NCBI GenBank assembly: GCA_965231925.1
Contig: OZ246894.1
Coordinates: forward strand, 3,224,001 to 3,288,000
From: Poriferisodalis sp965231925
GTDB taxonomy: Bacteria > Actinomycetota > Acidimicrobiia > Acidimicrobiales > Poriferisodalaceae
DNA: 64,000 bases
Direction of reading: 5' to 3'
Shown piece after piece: positions 37,108 through 45,381 of this stretch (position 1 is its first letter; every line of letters begins with the position of its first letter). The notes below the pieces were generated by a model. It made no database searches and was not told the DNA's origin. It saw only the letters and a list, made by a program, of their open reading frames with translations. The position numbers and the translations under genes were made by a program.

Positions 37108-37573
37108 ACGTTCATTCTATGCACCCAGTGTCACAAGAATGCGCTGACGAGCGCCTTCGATTGTTGCAATTTGATGACAGCATTCGAACCTGTATCCACC
37201 TGGTATTCTCTTGGGTTCATTCCATGACCGTCTGCATCTGCGAAGCGCCGTACCGATGTTTGAGCAACGGTGGAAGATTCGGCCGTAGCAAGCTCTGGTG
37301 AGCCGAACAAGAGGCCACCCCGTCCCGGCCGGGCCAGCCCGGGTCGTCGACGTCGAACTACATCGCAATCTCCGTCGCCGCATTCGCGAACCGATGGCGA
37401 GCCAGCCTCGGCTGCGCCCCGCGTTGCACGGCAATACCCAAACAGAGGTGAGTGAGCGGTTCGACTGGGCAGGCAAGCGCAGCAAACAGCAGTCTGCTGC
37501 CCCATGCATGACTGAACCGCTCTGCCTGAGGCGTGACTCAGCGCACTCGCTCGCCGCGTCGCAGCCAGCCTCG
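37108..37573. other. Intergenic region upstream of the HNH gene
   Basis: This 466-bp stretch is lower in GC than its surroundings. The first bases hold a predicted -10 element (TAGAAT, 37114-37119, minus strand) for the HNH gene. No convincing gene, RNA or repeat was found in the rest. Confidence 0.5.
37114..37119 (-). promoter_or_regulatory. Predicted -10 element of the HNH gene, leaderless
   Basis: TAGAAT ends six bases before the ATG at 37107, the same spacing as the hipB promoter. No Shine-Dalgarno site lies before this ATG. Confidence 0.45.
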
Positions 37574-38284
37574 TCAGCCGACAGTCGCAGCCAGCCAGGC
37601 CGCGATTCGCGGCTGACGCTGTTGCCAGTAGGCCGAGATTTCCGCGAAGCGTGCATCGGGAGCGGCCTCGGCGAGCCAAGGGTCGTCGGCCACATCCGCG
37701 AATGAGCCCAGCGCGAGCACGATGTGCCCGACACTGGGATGTTCGAATCCAATCTGGTACCGCTCTGCGTACAGACGCAGGCCGGTCTCGGGGCTGAGAC
37801 CAACGTCGATGTCGATACGCATCAAATCGAAGTAGTCGCGCAGTTCGCCACGGTCGCCGATGACCTTGTACTTGGTGGCTGCAACGTCGCGCACCGATCC
37901 GACAGCGAGCCCTTCGATGACGTGTGGCCGGTCGATCTGCCGCTGCCCCCGCGCGTGCAGGAACTGAACCCTGACCCCATCGATCCAGCAGTCGAGCGTT
38001 CCCTCCGCGATGTCCGTGACGGCTACCTCCGCGGCTGCCTGCAGCCGGGCCAGAGTGGCTTCGGGCTCGAATCGTTCATGAACGAAGACGTCGAGGTCAC
38101 GGCTGCGGCGATGCCTCAGGTGAATCGCCAATGCCGTGCCGCCCATGAGCACACCCGACGGCGGCGAGACAGCGGCAACGATCGGCCAGCAGGCGCGAGT
38201 CGGCGCGTCGAGCACGTCGGACCAGTGATCCAAGGCTCGCAACTGCGCAACTGGTGCGTCTGCGTCGCCGCCGCTGCCGTTCAC
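37574..38284 (-). CDS. AbiEii-like nucleotidyltransferase toxin
   Basis: This 236-residue protein of the AbiEii/MenA nucleotidyltransferase family has toxins that modify tRNA or other RNA and give phage defence or growth arrest. The signature GGTALAIHLRHRRSRDLDVF contains the G-[GS] loop and the DLD metal site. Later motifs are VRVQFLHARG and a Lys/Arg-rich ATKYKVIGDRGELRDYFDLM. The start is a GTG at 38284 overlapping the previous gene's stop by four bases. The longer open frame to 38665 is a shadow of that gene. Toxin-antitoxin function is inferred from family and layout. Confidence 0.85.
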   Translation of the reverse strand: MNGSGGDADAPVAQLRALDHWSDVLDAPTRACWPIVAAVSPPSGVLMGGTALAIHLRHRRSRDLDVFVHERFEPEATLARLQAAAEVAVTDIAEGTLDCWIDGVRVQFLHARGQRQIDRPHVIEGLAVGSVRDVAATKYKVIGDRGELRDYFDLMRIDIDVGLSPETGLRLYAERYQIGFEHPSVGHIVLALGSFADVADDPWLAEAAPDARFAEISAYWQQRQPRIAAWLAATVG

Positions 38285-39099
38285 GCTGTCGTGGTGACGG
38301 ACGAGGCCGCCGCGGGGCACGGCGCCTCCCGGGCGCGGGCTGCAAGTTCGTTCTCGATGAGATGGCGCCTTCTCGCCCGTGTGGACCGCAGCCGCAGGCA
38401 GCCTTGCAAGGCGTCGTTCGGCAGATGCACTGATGCCCAAAGCGCAGCAACAGGCGACGGGCCGTTGACCAGCCGGTTCGCCACGTAGTCGGCGTCGTCT
38501 GGCAAGCGCAGCTGGGACGGCGCCGGATGATTCCAGAACAGCGGCCAGAACTGGGGCGGCAGCCGACCCGAGTGCTCCACAAGCGGCGATTGCGGCGGCA
38601 GCCTCACATGCGCGGTCTGAGCGATCAGCTCCTCGAAGTCTGCTGAGGCGACGTTGAGTTCCCATGCGCTCACATCACGCACTCCGCCTCGCCAGCTCTG
38701 CTTCCAGCTGCGGCGCCTGACCGCATCGCGCGCAACGAGCGCGTCCAGTGCACCGCGCGCCGCCGACCACGAGATACCGGCTGCCGCGGCGGCAGCGGCA
38801 ACGCTGCGGATGCCGGGACGGGAGGCCACGGCGGCAAGCACGAGACGCTCGGCCCGACGCAGGGGTGCAGCCGCCTGACCAGCGGGGATCTCGGCGTTGC
38901 CCGGTGCAGGTTCTTGCATTGCCAGGCACCTCTCGCGCACCGCTTCGCGCACGAACTGTGCGACGGTTTCGCCCGAGACGAGCGCCGCCGTGCGGACTCG
39001 ATCGAGCTCGGACACTCGCATCCTCAGCGACAGCTGAGCCGTTCGGGAGCGAACCTCCGTTGTTCCCGACGCCGTCGTTCCCGACACTGAGTCAGCCAT
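38281..39099 (-). CDS. Ribbon-helix-helix / winged-helix antitoxin candidate
   Basis: This 272-residue protein begins with a ribbon-helix-helix-like segment (RTAQLSLRMRVSELDRVRTA, SGETVAQFVREAVRERCLAM) at about residues 18-60. A winged-helix-like part follows (RAERLVLAAVASRPGIRSVA and AAGISWSAARGALDALVARD). The C-terminal half (about 130-272) has no recognised family. It is coupled to the AbiEii-like toxin by a four-base overlap, and the gene order fits antitoxin first. Classical AbiEi antitoxins have a different N-terminal domain, so this would be a variant. A palindrome at 39128 just upstream is a likely operator. Confidence 0.7.
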   Translation of the reverse strand: MADSVSGTTASGTTEVRSRTAQLSLRMRVSELDRVRTAALVSGETVAQFVREAVRERCLAMQEPAPGNAEIPAGQAAAPLRRAERLVLAAVASRPGIRSVAAAAAAAGISWSAARGALDALVARDAVRRRSWKQSWRGGVRDVSAWELNVASADFEELIAQTAHVRLPPQSPLVEHSGRLPPQFWPLFWNHPAPSQLRLPDDADYVANRLVNGPSPVAALWASVHLPNDALQGCLRLRSTRARRRHLIENELAARAREAPCPAAASSVTTTA

Positions 39100-39127
39100 G
39101 GGCTCACCCTAGCTCCGAGGAGACACT

Positions 39128-39157
39128 TGCTCGCGTTTGTATGTGAATTCGCGAGCA
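39128..39157. promoter_or_regulatory. Palindrome upstream of the AbiEii-type pair
   Basis: Perfect 8-bp inverted arms TGCTCGCG (39128-39135) and CGCGAGCA (39150-39157) with a 14-base spacer, 29-58 bases before the start of the ribbon-helix-helix gene. It is probably the autoregulatory operator of the pair. Confidence 0.6.
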
Positions 39158-39247
39158 GCCATCAGGGTGGGTTGGCTGGGCTGCCTTCGACGTGATGTAT
39201 CAAGACTCAGGAGAGCGGGCGGGCTGGTGTTCCCGGTCTCTTGGGGT

Positions 39248-42200
39248 TCAGTCGTCGTCGATGATGGTCATTGTTCCCACGTCTGCGGGGGTGCGCCACT
39301 CCCCGGCGAGGTAGGCCTCCACTGCGAAGTGCTCGTCGGGTTCGTCTCGGCTGTCGTGTTCCAGCCACACTGTCGCGCTCAGCGCGGTGGTTCCCGGCTC
39401 GAACACCATGGTCCCCGATGTGGGCTGATAGTCGGATCGGTGTGCTCTGTTGTAGATCAGGTGCCAGGCCGTCCCGGCGTACCAGTCGACGGTGACCTTC
39501 CCGGTGGACGCCCGGGACAGGAGTATCCGGAACACCAAGATGCCGCCCTCGGTCGCCGAGGCTTCCTCCACGGTGATGTCCGGCACCACCGGCGGCGGGT
39601 CGTCATCGGCGACCGCTGCTGTCGCGGCGCCCGCGGTGGCTGACACGGTGTAGTCGCTGCCCGAGTCGACTGTGGCGGTGACCGATCCGTCGGGCTCGTC
39701 GGTCTGATCGCCGGTGGTGGCCACCGACAGGGTGGCGCTGCCCGACATCGGGACCGTGACAGTACGCGACCCGGTGGTCGCGCCGAAATCGCCGGACGCG
39801 GTAACGGTGACGCTGACCGCGAGGTCCGCGGCGGGCGCAGGCGAAGCGGTGACGGTGAACTGCGCAACCGAACCCTCAGTCACATCGCCGACAGCGGTGA
39901 CACTCACCACCGGGATCACCGGCGGCGGGTCGTCATCGGCGACCGCTGCTGTCGCCGCGCCGGCGGTGGCTGACACGGTGTAGTCGCTGCCCGAGTTCAC
40001 CGTCGCGGTGACCGACCCGTCGGGCTCGTCGGCGTCGTCGCCTGTGGTGGCCACTGTGAGGGTGGCGAAGTTTGCGCCCGATGCGATAGTCACCGTGCGC
40101 GTCCCGACAGGGGCGCCGAACTCGCCGGACGCGGTGACGGTGACGCTCACCGCGAGGTCGGCGGCGGGCGCAGGCGAGGCGGTGACGGTGAACTGCGCAA
40201 CCGAACCCTCAGTCACATCGCCCACAGCGACGATGCTCACCACCGGCACCACCGGCGGCGGATCGTCGTCATCGGCGACCACTGCTGTCGCCGCGCCCGC
40301 GGTGGCCGACACCGTGTAGTCGCTGCCCGAGTTCACCGTCGCGGTGACCGACCCGTCGGGCTCGTCGGTCTGATCGCCGGTGGTGGCCACCGACAGAGTG
40401 GCGCTGCCCGACGTCGGGACCGTCACAGTACGCGCCCCGGTCGCCGCCCCAAAATCGCCGGCCGCGGCAACGGTGACGCTCACCACAAGGTCGGCGGCGG
40501 GCGCAGGCGAAGCGGTGACGGTGAACTGCGCAACCGAACCCTCAGTCACATCGCCCACAGCGACGATGCTCACCACCGGCACCACCGGCGGCGGATCGTC
40601 GTCATCGGCGACCACTGCTGTCGCCGCGCCCGCGGTGGCCGACACCGTGTAGTCGCTGCCCGAGTTCACCGTCGCGGTGACCGACCCGTCGGGCTCGTCG
40701 GTCTGATCGCCGGTGGTGGCCACCGACAGAGTGGCGCTGCCCGACGTCGGGACCGTCACAGTACGCGCCCCGGTCGCCGCCCCAAAATCGCCGGCCGCGG
40801 CAACGGTGACGCTCACCACAAGGTCGGCGGCAGGCGCAGGCGTGGCGGTGACGGTGAACTGCGCAGCCGAACCCTCAGTCACATCGCCGACAGCGGTGAC
40901 GCTCACCACCGGGTCGGCGCTCGGCGGCGGGTCGTTGTCGGCCACGGCCACCGACGCGGCCGTCGGCGAGCCCAACGCGAACCCGTGGCTGGGCTGCACC
41001 TCCACTGTCACCGACCCGTCCGGCTCGTCTACGGCATCGTCGACCGTGCGTACCGAGAACGACGCCGAGCCCTCCGTGGGCATAGTCACCGAGACGAACG
41101 CCTGTGGAAACGCCTGGAAATCGCCGAGCCCGCCCACCAGCAGATTCACCGACACCCGCTTGGACGGCGGCGGGGCCGCGGTCACGGTGAACACCGCTGT
41201 GCCGCCCTCGGTGATGTCGGCACCGCCCGAGATCGACAGCGTCGGAAGGGTTCCCGGGGCATAGTCGTCGTCGGCGATGGCCACGCTCGCCGAAAACGGC
41301 GAGCCCCGCGTGTACCCCGAACCGGGCGCCACCGTCACGGTGACCGACCCGTCGGCCTCGTCGTCGCCGTCATCTGCGGTGCCCACCGACAGCGTCACCG
41401 AACCCGACGCCGGCACCGTCACCGTCCGCGTCCCGGTCGACACGCCGAAATCGCCGGCGGCGACAACACTCACTTCCACATCCAAATCGGTCGACGGCGC
41501 GGGCACCGCAGTGACGGTGAACACCGCATCGCCGCCCTCGGTCACATCGCCGCCAGCAGAGACCGACACCAACGGCAGGCCCGTGTCGTCGTTGACGATG
41601 TCCACGCTCACCGAACCGGTTCCCACGAACACCCGCTCGATCCCGCCGCCAGTCGGCGCCCGCGGTCCCATGCCCAGCGCCACCTCGATGGTCCGCTCGG
41701 CCGCGTCGGTGTTCGGCAGAGCAGTCAACACCAACTCCGCGCTCCGCGCCCCGCCGTACAGCAACAACATCGGCCCGCCGCTGTCGCGCTGGAGCACCAC
41801 GCCCCCCGTGTTGCCGCCCGCGCGCAGGCGCAGCTTCCAGTGGACCCCATCGGTGCCGCCACCCACCGACAACGGCACCCGCACCCACTCGGCCCTCTGG
41901 GCGTTGTTGGTCAGCGGCCTGTCCAAAGACACCGTGATCAACGCCTCGCCGTTCGCCTCCGCCACCGACGACACCGACGACGACAACGACACCGACACCT
42001 CGTCGTCGGCAACAGCCACCGACGCCGCCGCCGCGCCCACGTTGTAGCGGGCGCCGGGCGCCACCGTCGCGGTGACCGACCCATCAAGCCCGAGGACGCC
42101 GTCGTCGGCGGTGGCGACGGTGACCGTCACCGAGCCGGTGATGGGCACTGTCACCGTCCGCGTCCCCGTCGCCACCCCGATGTCGCCGCTTTGGGCGACC

Positions 42201-45200
42201 GTGACCGTCACCGGCAGAGGCGACGGCGGCGCCGGTGATGCTGTCAGCGTGAAGACCGCGTCGTCTCCCTCGCTGATGTCGCCGCCGGCGGTGATGGTCA
42301 CTGTGGGCGGATCTTGGATGATGACGGTGGGGGTGACGCCCACGGTGTCGTAGCCGGTGGGCGGGTTGACGATCCGGACGGCGTATTTCTCGGTTTGCTC
42401 GACGAGTCCGTCGTCGGCGACAGTGACGGTGGCCGAAGCGCTCGTGGATCCGGCGGGGATGGTGATCGAGGCAAGCGCGGAGAAGTCGGCTGTGGAGTCG
42501 GATGAGTTAGTGGCGGACTGCTTGGCAAAGTTGACGGGCACGGCGAGGTCTTGGGTGATGGTGCCGTTGTGCAAGTGCACTGTCACTTGCAGGTCGTCGC
42601 CTTCCTGCACGACGGTCTCGATGCCGCCGCCGAGGGTCAGCGACAGCCAGGCGACCGCCGAGGTTGCCGAGGCGGTGTGCCCGTAGACCTGCAGCGCCCA
42701 CGACTTGACGGTCGCGAGGTCTGACACGTCTGCGGGGATGTTCTCCAGCGACCCGCGGTAGTCGAACCGCAGTTTCCAGGTGCCGTTGGGGTCTTCGCCG
42801 AGGTGGCGGGCCGTGGCGAACCTGAACATGCCGTTGAGGATGCAACTCCTATGGCAGCTTGACGTGTAGGTCGAGATGGCCGACTCGCGGCCTGTCGGGG
42901 AGACCAGGGTGATGTCGAAGTCGCGGAAGCTGTTGGTCTTCATGTCCAGCTCGAGGTTCACGTGCTCGACGAAATCGATGCCGGTCGCCACGCTCAGCGA
43001 CAGCTCTGTGGTGCGGGTGTCGTCTTTCAGCACCACGTCGGTGCCCGACGACTCGGCTCTGGAGGTCTTCTCCGTGGGCAGCAGCGTCCACGACAGCGCC
43101 GCGTCCACCGCCGCCTCGGCGTCGACCACCCCGAAGCCGTACTTGGAGCTGTAGCTGTAGGCAGCCTGGGAATCGGAGTACTTGGCGGCGCCGACGGCCC
43201 ACGAGCTGTCAGAGGGGTCGTTCTTCTGGGCGGTGTCGGCCAACAGCACCTTGACGTCGCGCCACGTCAGATGAGGGTTCGCGCTGCGCACCAAAGCGGC
43301 CACGCCCGCCACCTGCGGCGCCGCCGCGCTCGTGCCGCCGAAGCTGTCCGAATACCGATTGTTCCCCTCCGTCGTCACGATGCCGATGCCGCCCGAGTCC
43401 CTGCTCGACGGGGCGCACAGCCACAGATTCGGCCCCTCGCTCGAATACACCGACTGTGTGCCGTCGGGGCCCACCGCGCAGATCGGCATTACCCCCCGGT
43501 GGTTATTGCGCTCCGAATAGACCGAGAAACCCCCATCCGGGCGACGCTGACCGAAGTTGCCCGCCGCCTGGGTGAACACCGTGCCCAGACCGCCCAAACC
43601 GCTGGCCAAAACAGCATCGACCGCCGCCCACCACACACTCGATACCCGGTACAGGCCCCAGTACGCAGTGCCGTAGCTGTGGTTGGACACCCCCACCACA
43701 TCGCTGCCCCGCGTCCAGCCCTCCACCAGCGTCCACTGCCGCTGGTAATCCAAGTAGTTGAAGTTCGTCAAAGTCGCCCGCGGTGCCACACCTCGGCTGC
43801 CCAGCCCGTTGTCGCGCGCTCCCACTATTCCCGCCACTGCGGTCCCATGAGGATCCGGCCCTATTCGAAGTATGAGCACCCCTCCCTCCATGATGAAGCG
43901 CCCAGTCACCGGTTCGTAGATCTTTCCGCCCCAATGGGTGTCAAGCCCGGAACCGGCGTTGTCGCGCAAATCCTCATGCCTGCCGTTCCAGTGATGATCC
44001 ACGATCGCCACCGTCACGCCCTGGCCCATGGTCTGGTCCCACACATCGCCGATGTTGATGTCCACCACCGGATCGACGCCCGACCCCCGACCACCCCGAA
44101 AAGCCGTGCCGGCATCGAGGTGCCACGCGCAGTGATGCAACTCGTCTGACCACCTCCAGTCCTCCCTCGGCACCAGACCCGTGCAGTACTGCCGCTGCGC
44201 GGCGCTGATCGCCGCAGCCTCGTCCCCGCCGCCCTCAGCCTCAGCCGCAGGACCCGACAACGAACCCGCACCCGACTGATCGGCGGCATCGGGCGAATGC
44301 CAATTCGGCGACGCCGCCGTCACCGAAGGCTCGCCCGCAAGCCCCGCGGCCAGCGCCAACGACTCCTCCGGCGACGCCTCCACAAGAAAGGCACCGGCCA
44401 GCCCCTCGATCGGCACCGCGTCGCCCAACGACGCGCCATGACGGGCCAGCACCTCACCCATCTCCCCCGACGACGTCCCCGCCCGGAAAAACACGACCAC
44501 ACCGCCGAACAACTGCAACTCCTGGCCAGTGTCAGTCACGAACCACTCGCCCAAAGTCGAATTGTCCGACCCGCCCGACCCGCCCGCGCCCGGAGCCGCG
44601 CCCTGCACCGCGCCCGCCGGCGCGCCCTCGAGCCGGCGCACCTCCACAACCCGGCCCCCGTCCGACCACGAATACACCCCATCAGCAGCCCCGACCTCAT
44701 CGTCGGCCAAAGGCCCCAACCCGCCAGACAACTCCCCGCCATCACCCTCGAGCTCAACGCCATCGACAGAGCCATCGCCGCCGACCCCGAACTCAGCCGG
44801 CTGCCCGCCACCGCCTTCAGACTCCAGCGTCCCACCGCCGCCACCGCCGCCACCGCCGTCACCTCCAGACTCCAGCGTCCCGCCACCGCCGCCTTCGCTT
44901 TCGGACTCAAGCGTCCCCTCGAGCGGGTGTCGACCGGACTGCGGGCCAGCAGGCGCGAGGTCGGCGAGGCGCCGATTCTCCTGGGGTGAGAGCGACTCGG
45001 CCAAAGCGCCCGCAGCCGGCGCGCCCGGCAGCGCCAGCGAGGCCGCCGCCAAACACACCGACACCCACACCCCCACCAATCCCCGGCCGCCCGCCGCCGA
45101 ACCCGGAACCCGGCCTCCCCCGGACATCAACAACCGGGGGGACAAGCGCGAGGGGGTGCCGAAACCGAACCCGCTCGACCAGCCGACCTCAACATCGAAG

Positions 45201-45235
45201 GCAACATAGCTGACCCGCCACCCCGATACATCCAT
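39248..45235 (-). CDS. Secreted subtilase with P domain and Calx-beta repeats
   Basis: This is a secreted S8 peptidase of about 1,995 residues from the ATG at 45235 (an ATG at 45127 is an alternative). A signal (VGVWVSVCLAAASLALPGAP) is followed by Gly-rich GTLES repeats and an I9-like propeptide (VVFFRAGTSS to FLVEASPEESLAL). The catalytic domain has Asp413 (VAIVDHHWNGRHEDL), His463 (HGTAVAGIVGA), oxyanion Asn559 (AAGN) and Ser636 (GGTSAAAPQVAGV). The residues after Asp are HH instead of the usual TG/SG. A P domain (LELDMKTNSFRDFDITLVSP) and about ten Calx-beta modules follow, ending in GTMTIIDDD. Several modules are near-identical at DNA level. It probably processes surface or extracellular proteins. 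Confidence 0.88.
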   Translation of the reverse strand: MDVSGWRVSYVAFDVEVGWSSGFGFGTPSRLSPRLLMSGGGRVPGSAAGGRGLVGVWVSVCLAAASLALPGAPAAGALAESLSPQENRRLADLAPAGPQSGRHPLEGTLESESEGGGGGTLESGGDGGGGGGGGGTLESEGGGGQPAEFGVGGDGSVDGVELEGDGGELSGGLGPLADDEVGAADGVYSWSDGGRVVEVRRLEGAPAGAVQGAAPGAGGSGGSDNSTLGEWFVTDTGQELQLFGGVVVFFRAGTSSGEMGEVLARHGASLGDAVPIEGLAGAFLVEASPEESLALAAGLAGEPSVTAASPNWHSPDAADQSGAGSLSGPAAEAEGGGDEAAAISAAQRQYCTGLVPREDWRWSDELHHCAWHLDAGTAFRGGRGSGVDPVVDINIGDVWDQTMGQGVTVAIVDHHWNGRHEDLRDNAGSGLDTHWGGKIYEPVTGRFIMEGGVLILRIGPDPHGTAVAGIVGARDNGLGSRGVAPRATLTNFNYLDYQRQWTLVEGWTRGSDVVGVSNHSYGTAYWGLYRVSSVWWAAVDAVLASGLGGLGTVFTQAAGNFGQRRPDGGFSVYSERNNHRGVMPICAVGPDGTQSVYSSEGPNLWLCAPSSRDSGGIGIVTTEGNNRYSDSFGGTSAAAPQVAGVAALVRSANPHLTWRDVKVLLADTAQKNDPSDSSWAVGAAKYSDSQAAYSYSSKYGFGVVDAEAAVDAALSWTLLPTEKTSRAESSGTDVVLKDDTRTTELSLSVATGIDFVEHVNLELDMKTNSFRDFDITLVSPTGRESAISTYTSSCHRSCILNGMFRFATARHLGEDPNGTWKLRFDYRGSLENIPADVSDLATVKSWALQVYGHTASATSAVAWLSLTLGGGIETVVQEGDDLQVTVHLHNGTITQDLAVPVNFAKQSATNSSDSTADFSALASITIPAGSTSASATVTVADDGLVEQTEKYAVRIVNPPTGYDTVGVTPTVIIQDPPTVTITAGGDISEGDDAVFTLTASPAPPSPLPVTVTVAQSGDIGVATGTRTVTVPITGSVTVTVATADDGVLGLDGSVTATVAPGARYNVGAAAASVAVADDEVSVSLSSSVSSVAEANGEALITVSLDRPLTNNAQRAEWVRVPLSVGGGTDGVHWKLRLRAGGNTGGVVLQRDSGGPMLLLYGGARSAELVLTALPNTDAAERTIEVALGMGPRAPTGGGIERVFVGTGSVSVDIVNDDTGLPLVSVSAGGDVTEGGDAVFTVTAVPAPSTDLDVEVSVVAAGDFGVSTGTRTVTVPASGSVTLSVGTADDGDDEADGSVTVTVAPGSGYTRGSPFSASVAIADDDYAPGTLPTLSISGGADITEGGTAVFTVTAAPPPSKRVSVNLLVGGLGDFQAFPQAFVSVTMPTEGSASFSVRTVDDAVDEPDGSVTVEVQPSHGFALGSPTAASVAVADNDPPPSADPVVSVTAVGDVTEGSAAQFTVTATPAPAADLVVSVTVAAAGDFGAATGARTVTVPTSGSATLSVATTGDQTDEPDGSVTATVNSGSDYTVSATAGAATAVVADDDDPPPVVPVVSIVAVGDVTEGSVAQFTVTASPAPAADLVVSVTVAAAGDFGAATGARTVTVPTSGSATLSVATTGDQTDEPDGSVTATVNSGSDYTVSATAGAATAVVADDDDPPPVVPVVSIVAVGDVTEGSVAQFTVTASPAPAADLAVSVTVTASGEFGAPVGTRTVTIASGANFATLTVATTGDDADEPDGSVTATVNSGSDYTVSATAGAATAAVADDDPPPVIPVVSVTAVGDVTEGSVAQFTVTASPAPAADLAVSVTVTASGDFGATTGSRTVTVPMSGSATLSVATTGDQTDEPDGSVTATVDSGSDYTVSATAGAATAAVADDDPPPVVPDITVEEASATEGGILVFRILLSRASTGKVTVDWYAGTAWHLIYNRAHRSDYQPTSGTMVFEPGTTALSATVWLEHDSRDEPDEHFAVEAYLAGEWRTPADVGTMTIIDDD
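40321..40986 (-). repeat. Near-identical 333-bp tandem repeats in the subtilase gene
   Basis: The stretch from 40321 and the stretch from 40654 match almost base for base for most of 333 bp, which equals one 111-residue Calx-beta module plus linker. A third, more diverged copy starts near 39988. The identity indicates recent duplication or gene conversion and makes module number unstable. Confidence 0.85.
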
Positions 45236-45381
45236 TCTGACAGGCCCTTCTGACCAGCAACAACGCGCCGCCGGACACGCGGTCTGGGAGGGGGAAGCCT
45301 GCCCTGCCGTCTCGCTGTCGGACAGAAGTCGGCCCACGCGGAGCACTTGGGCGAGGGTCGCGTCTCCGCGTGCGCAGCGCC

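Noticed and set aside
37117..37301. Short plus-strand frame upstream of the HNH gene
   Set aside because: No ribosome site, no family and unusual composition; not supportable as a gene.
38285..38665. N-terminal extension of the AbiEii-like toxin
   Set aside because: It overlaps the antitoxin gene in another frame and lacks family similarity; the GTG at 38284 gives the usual length.
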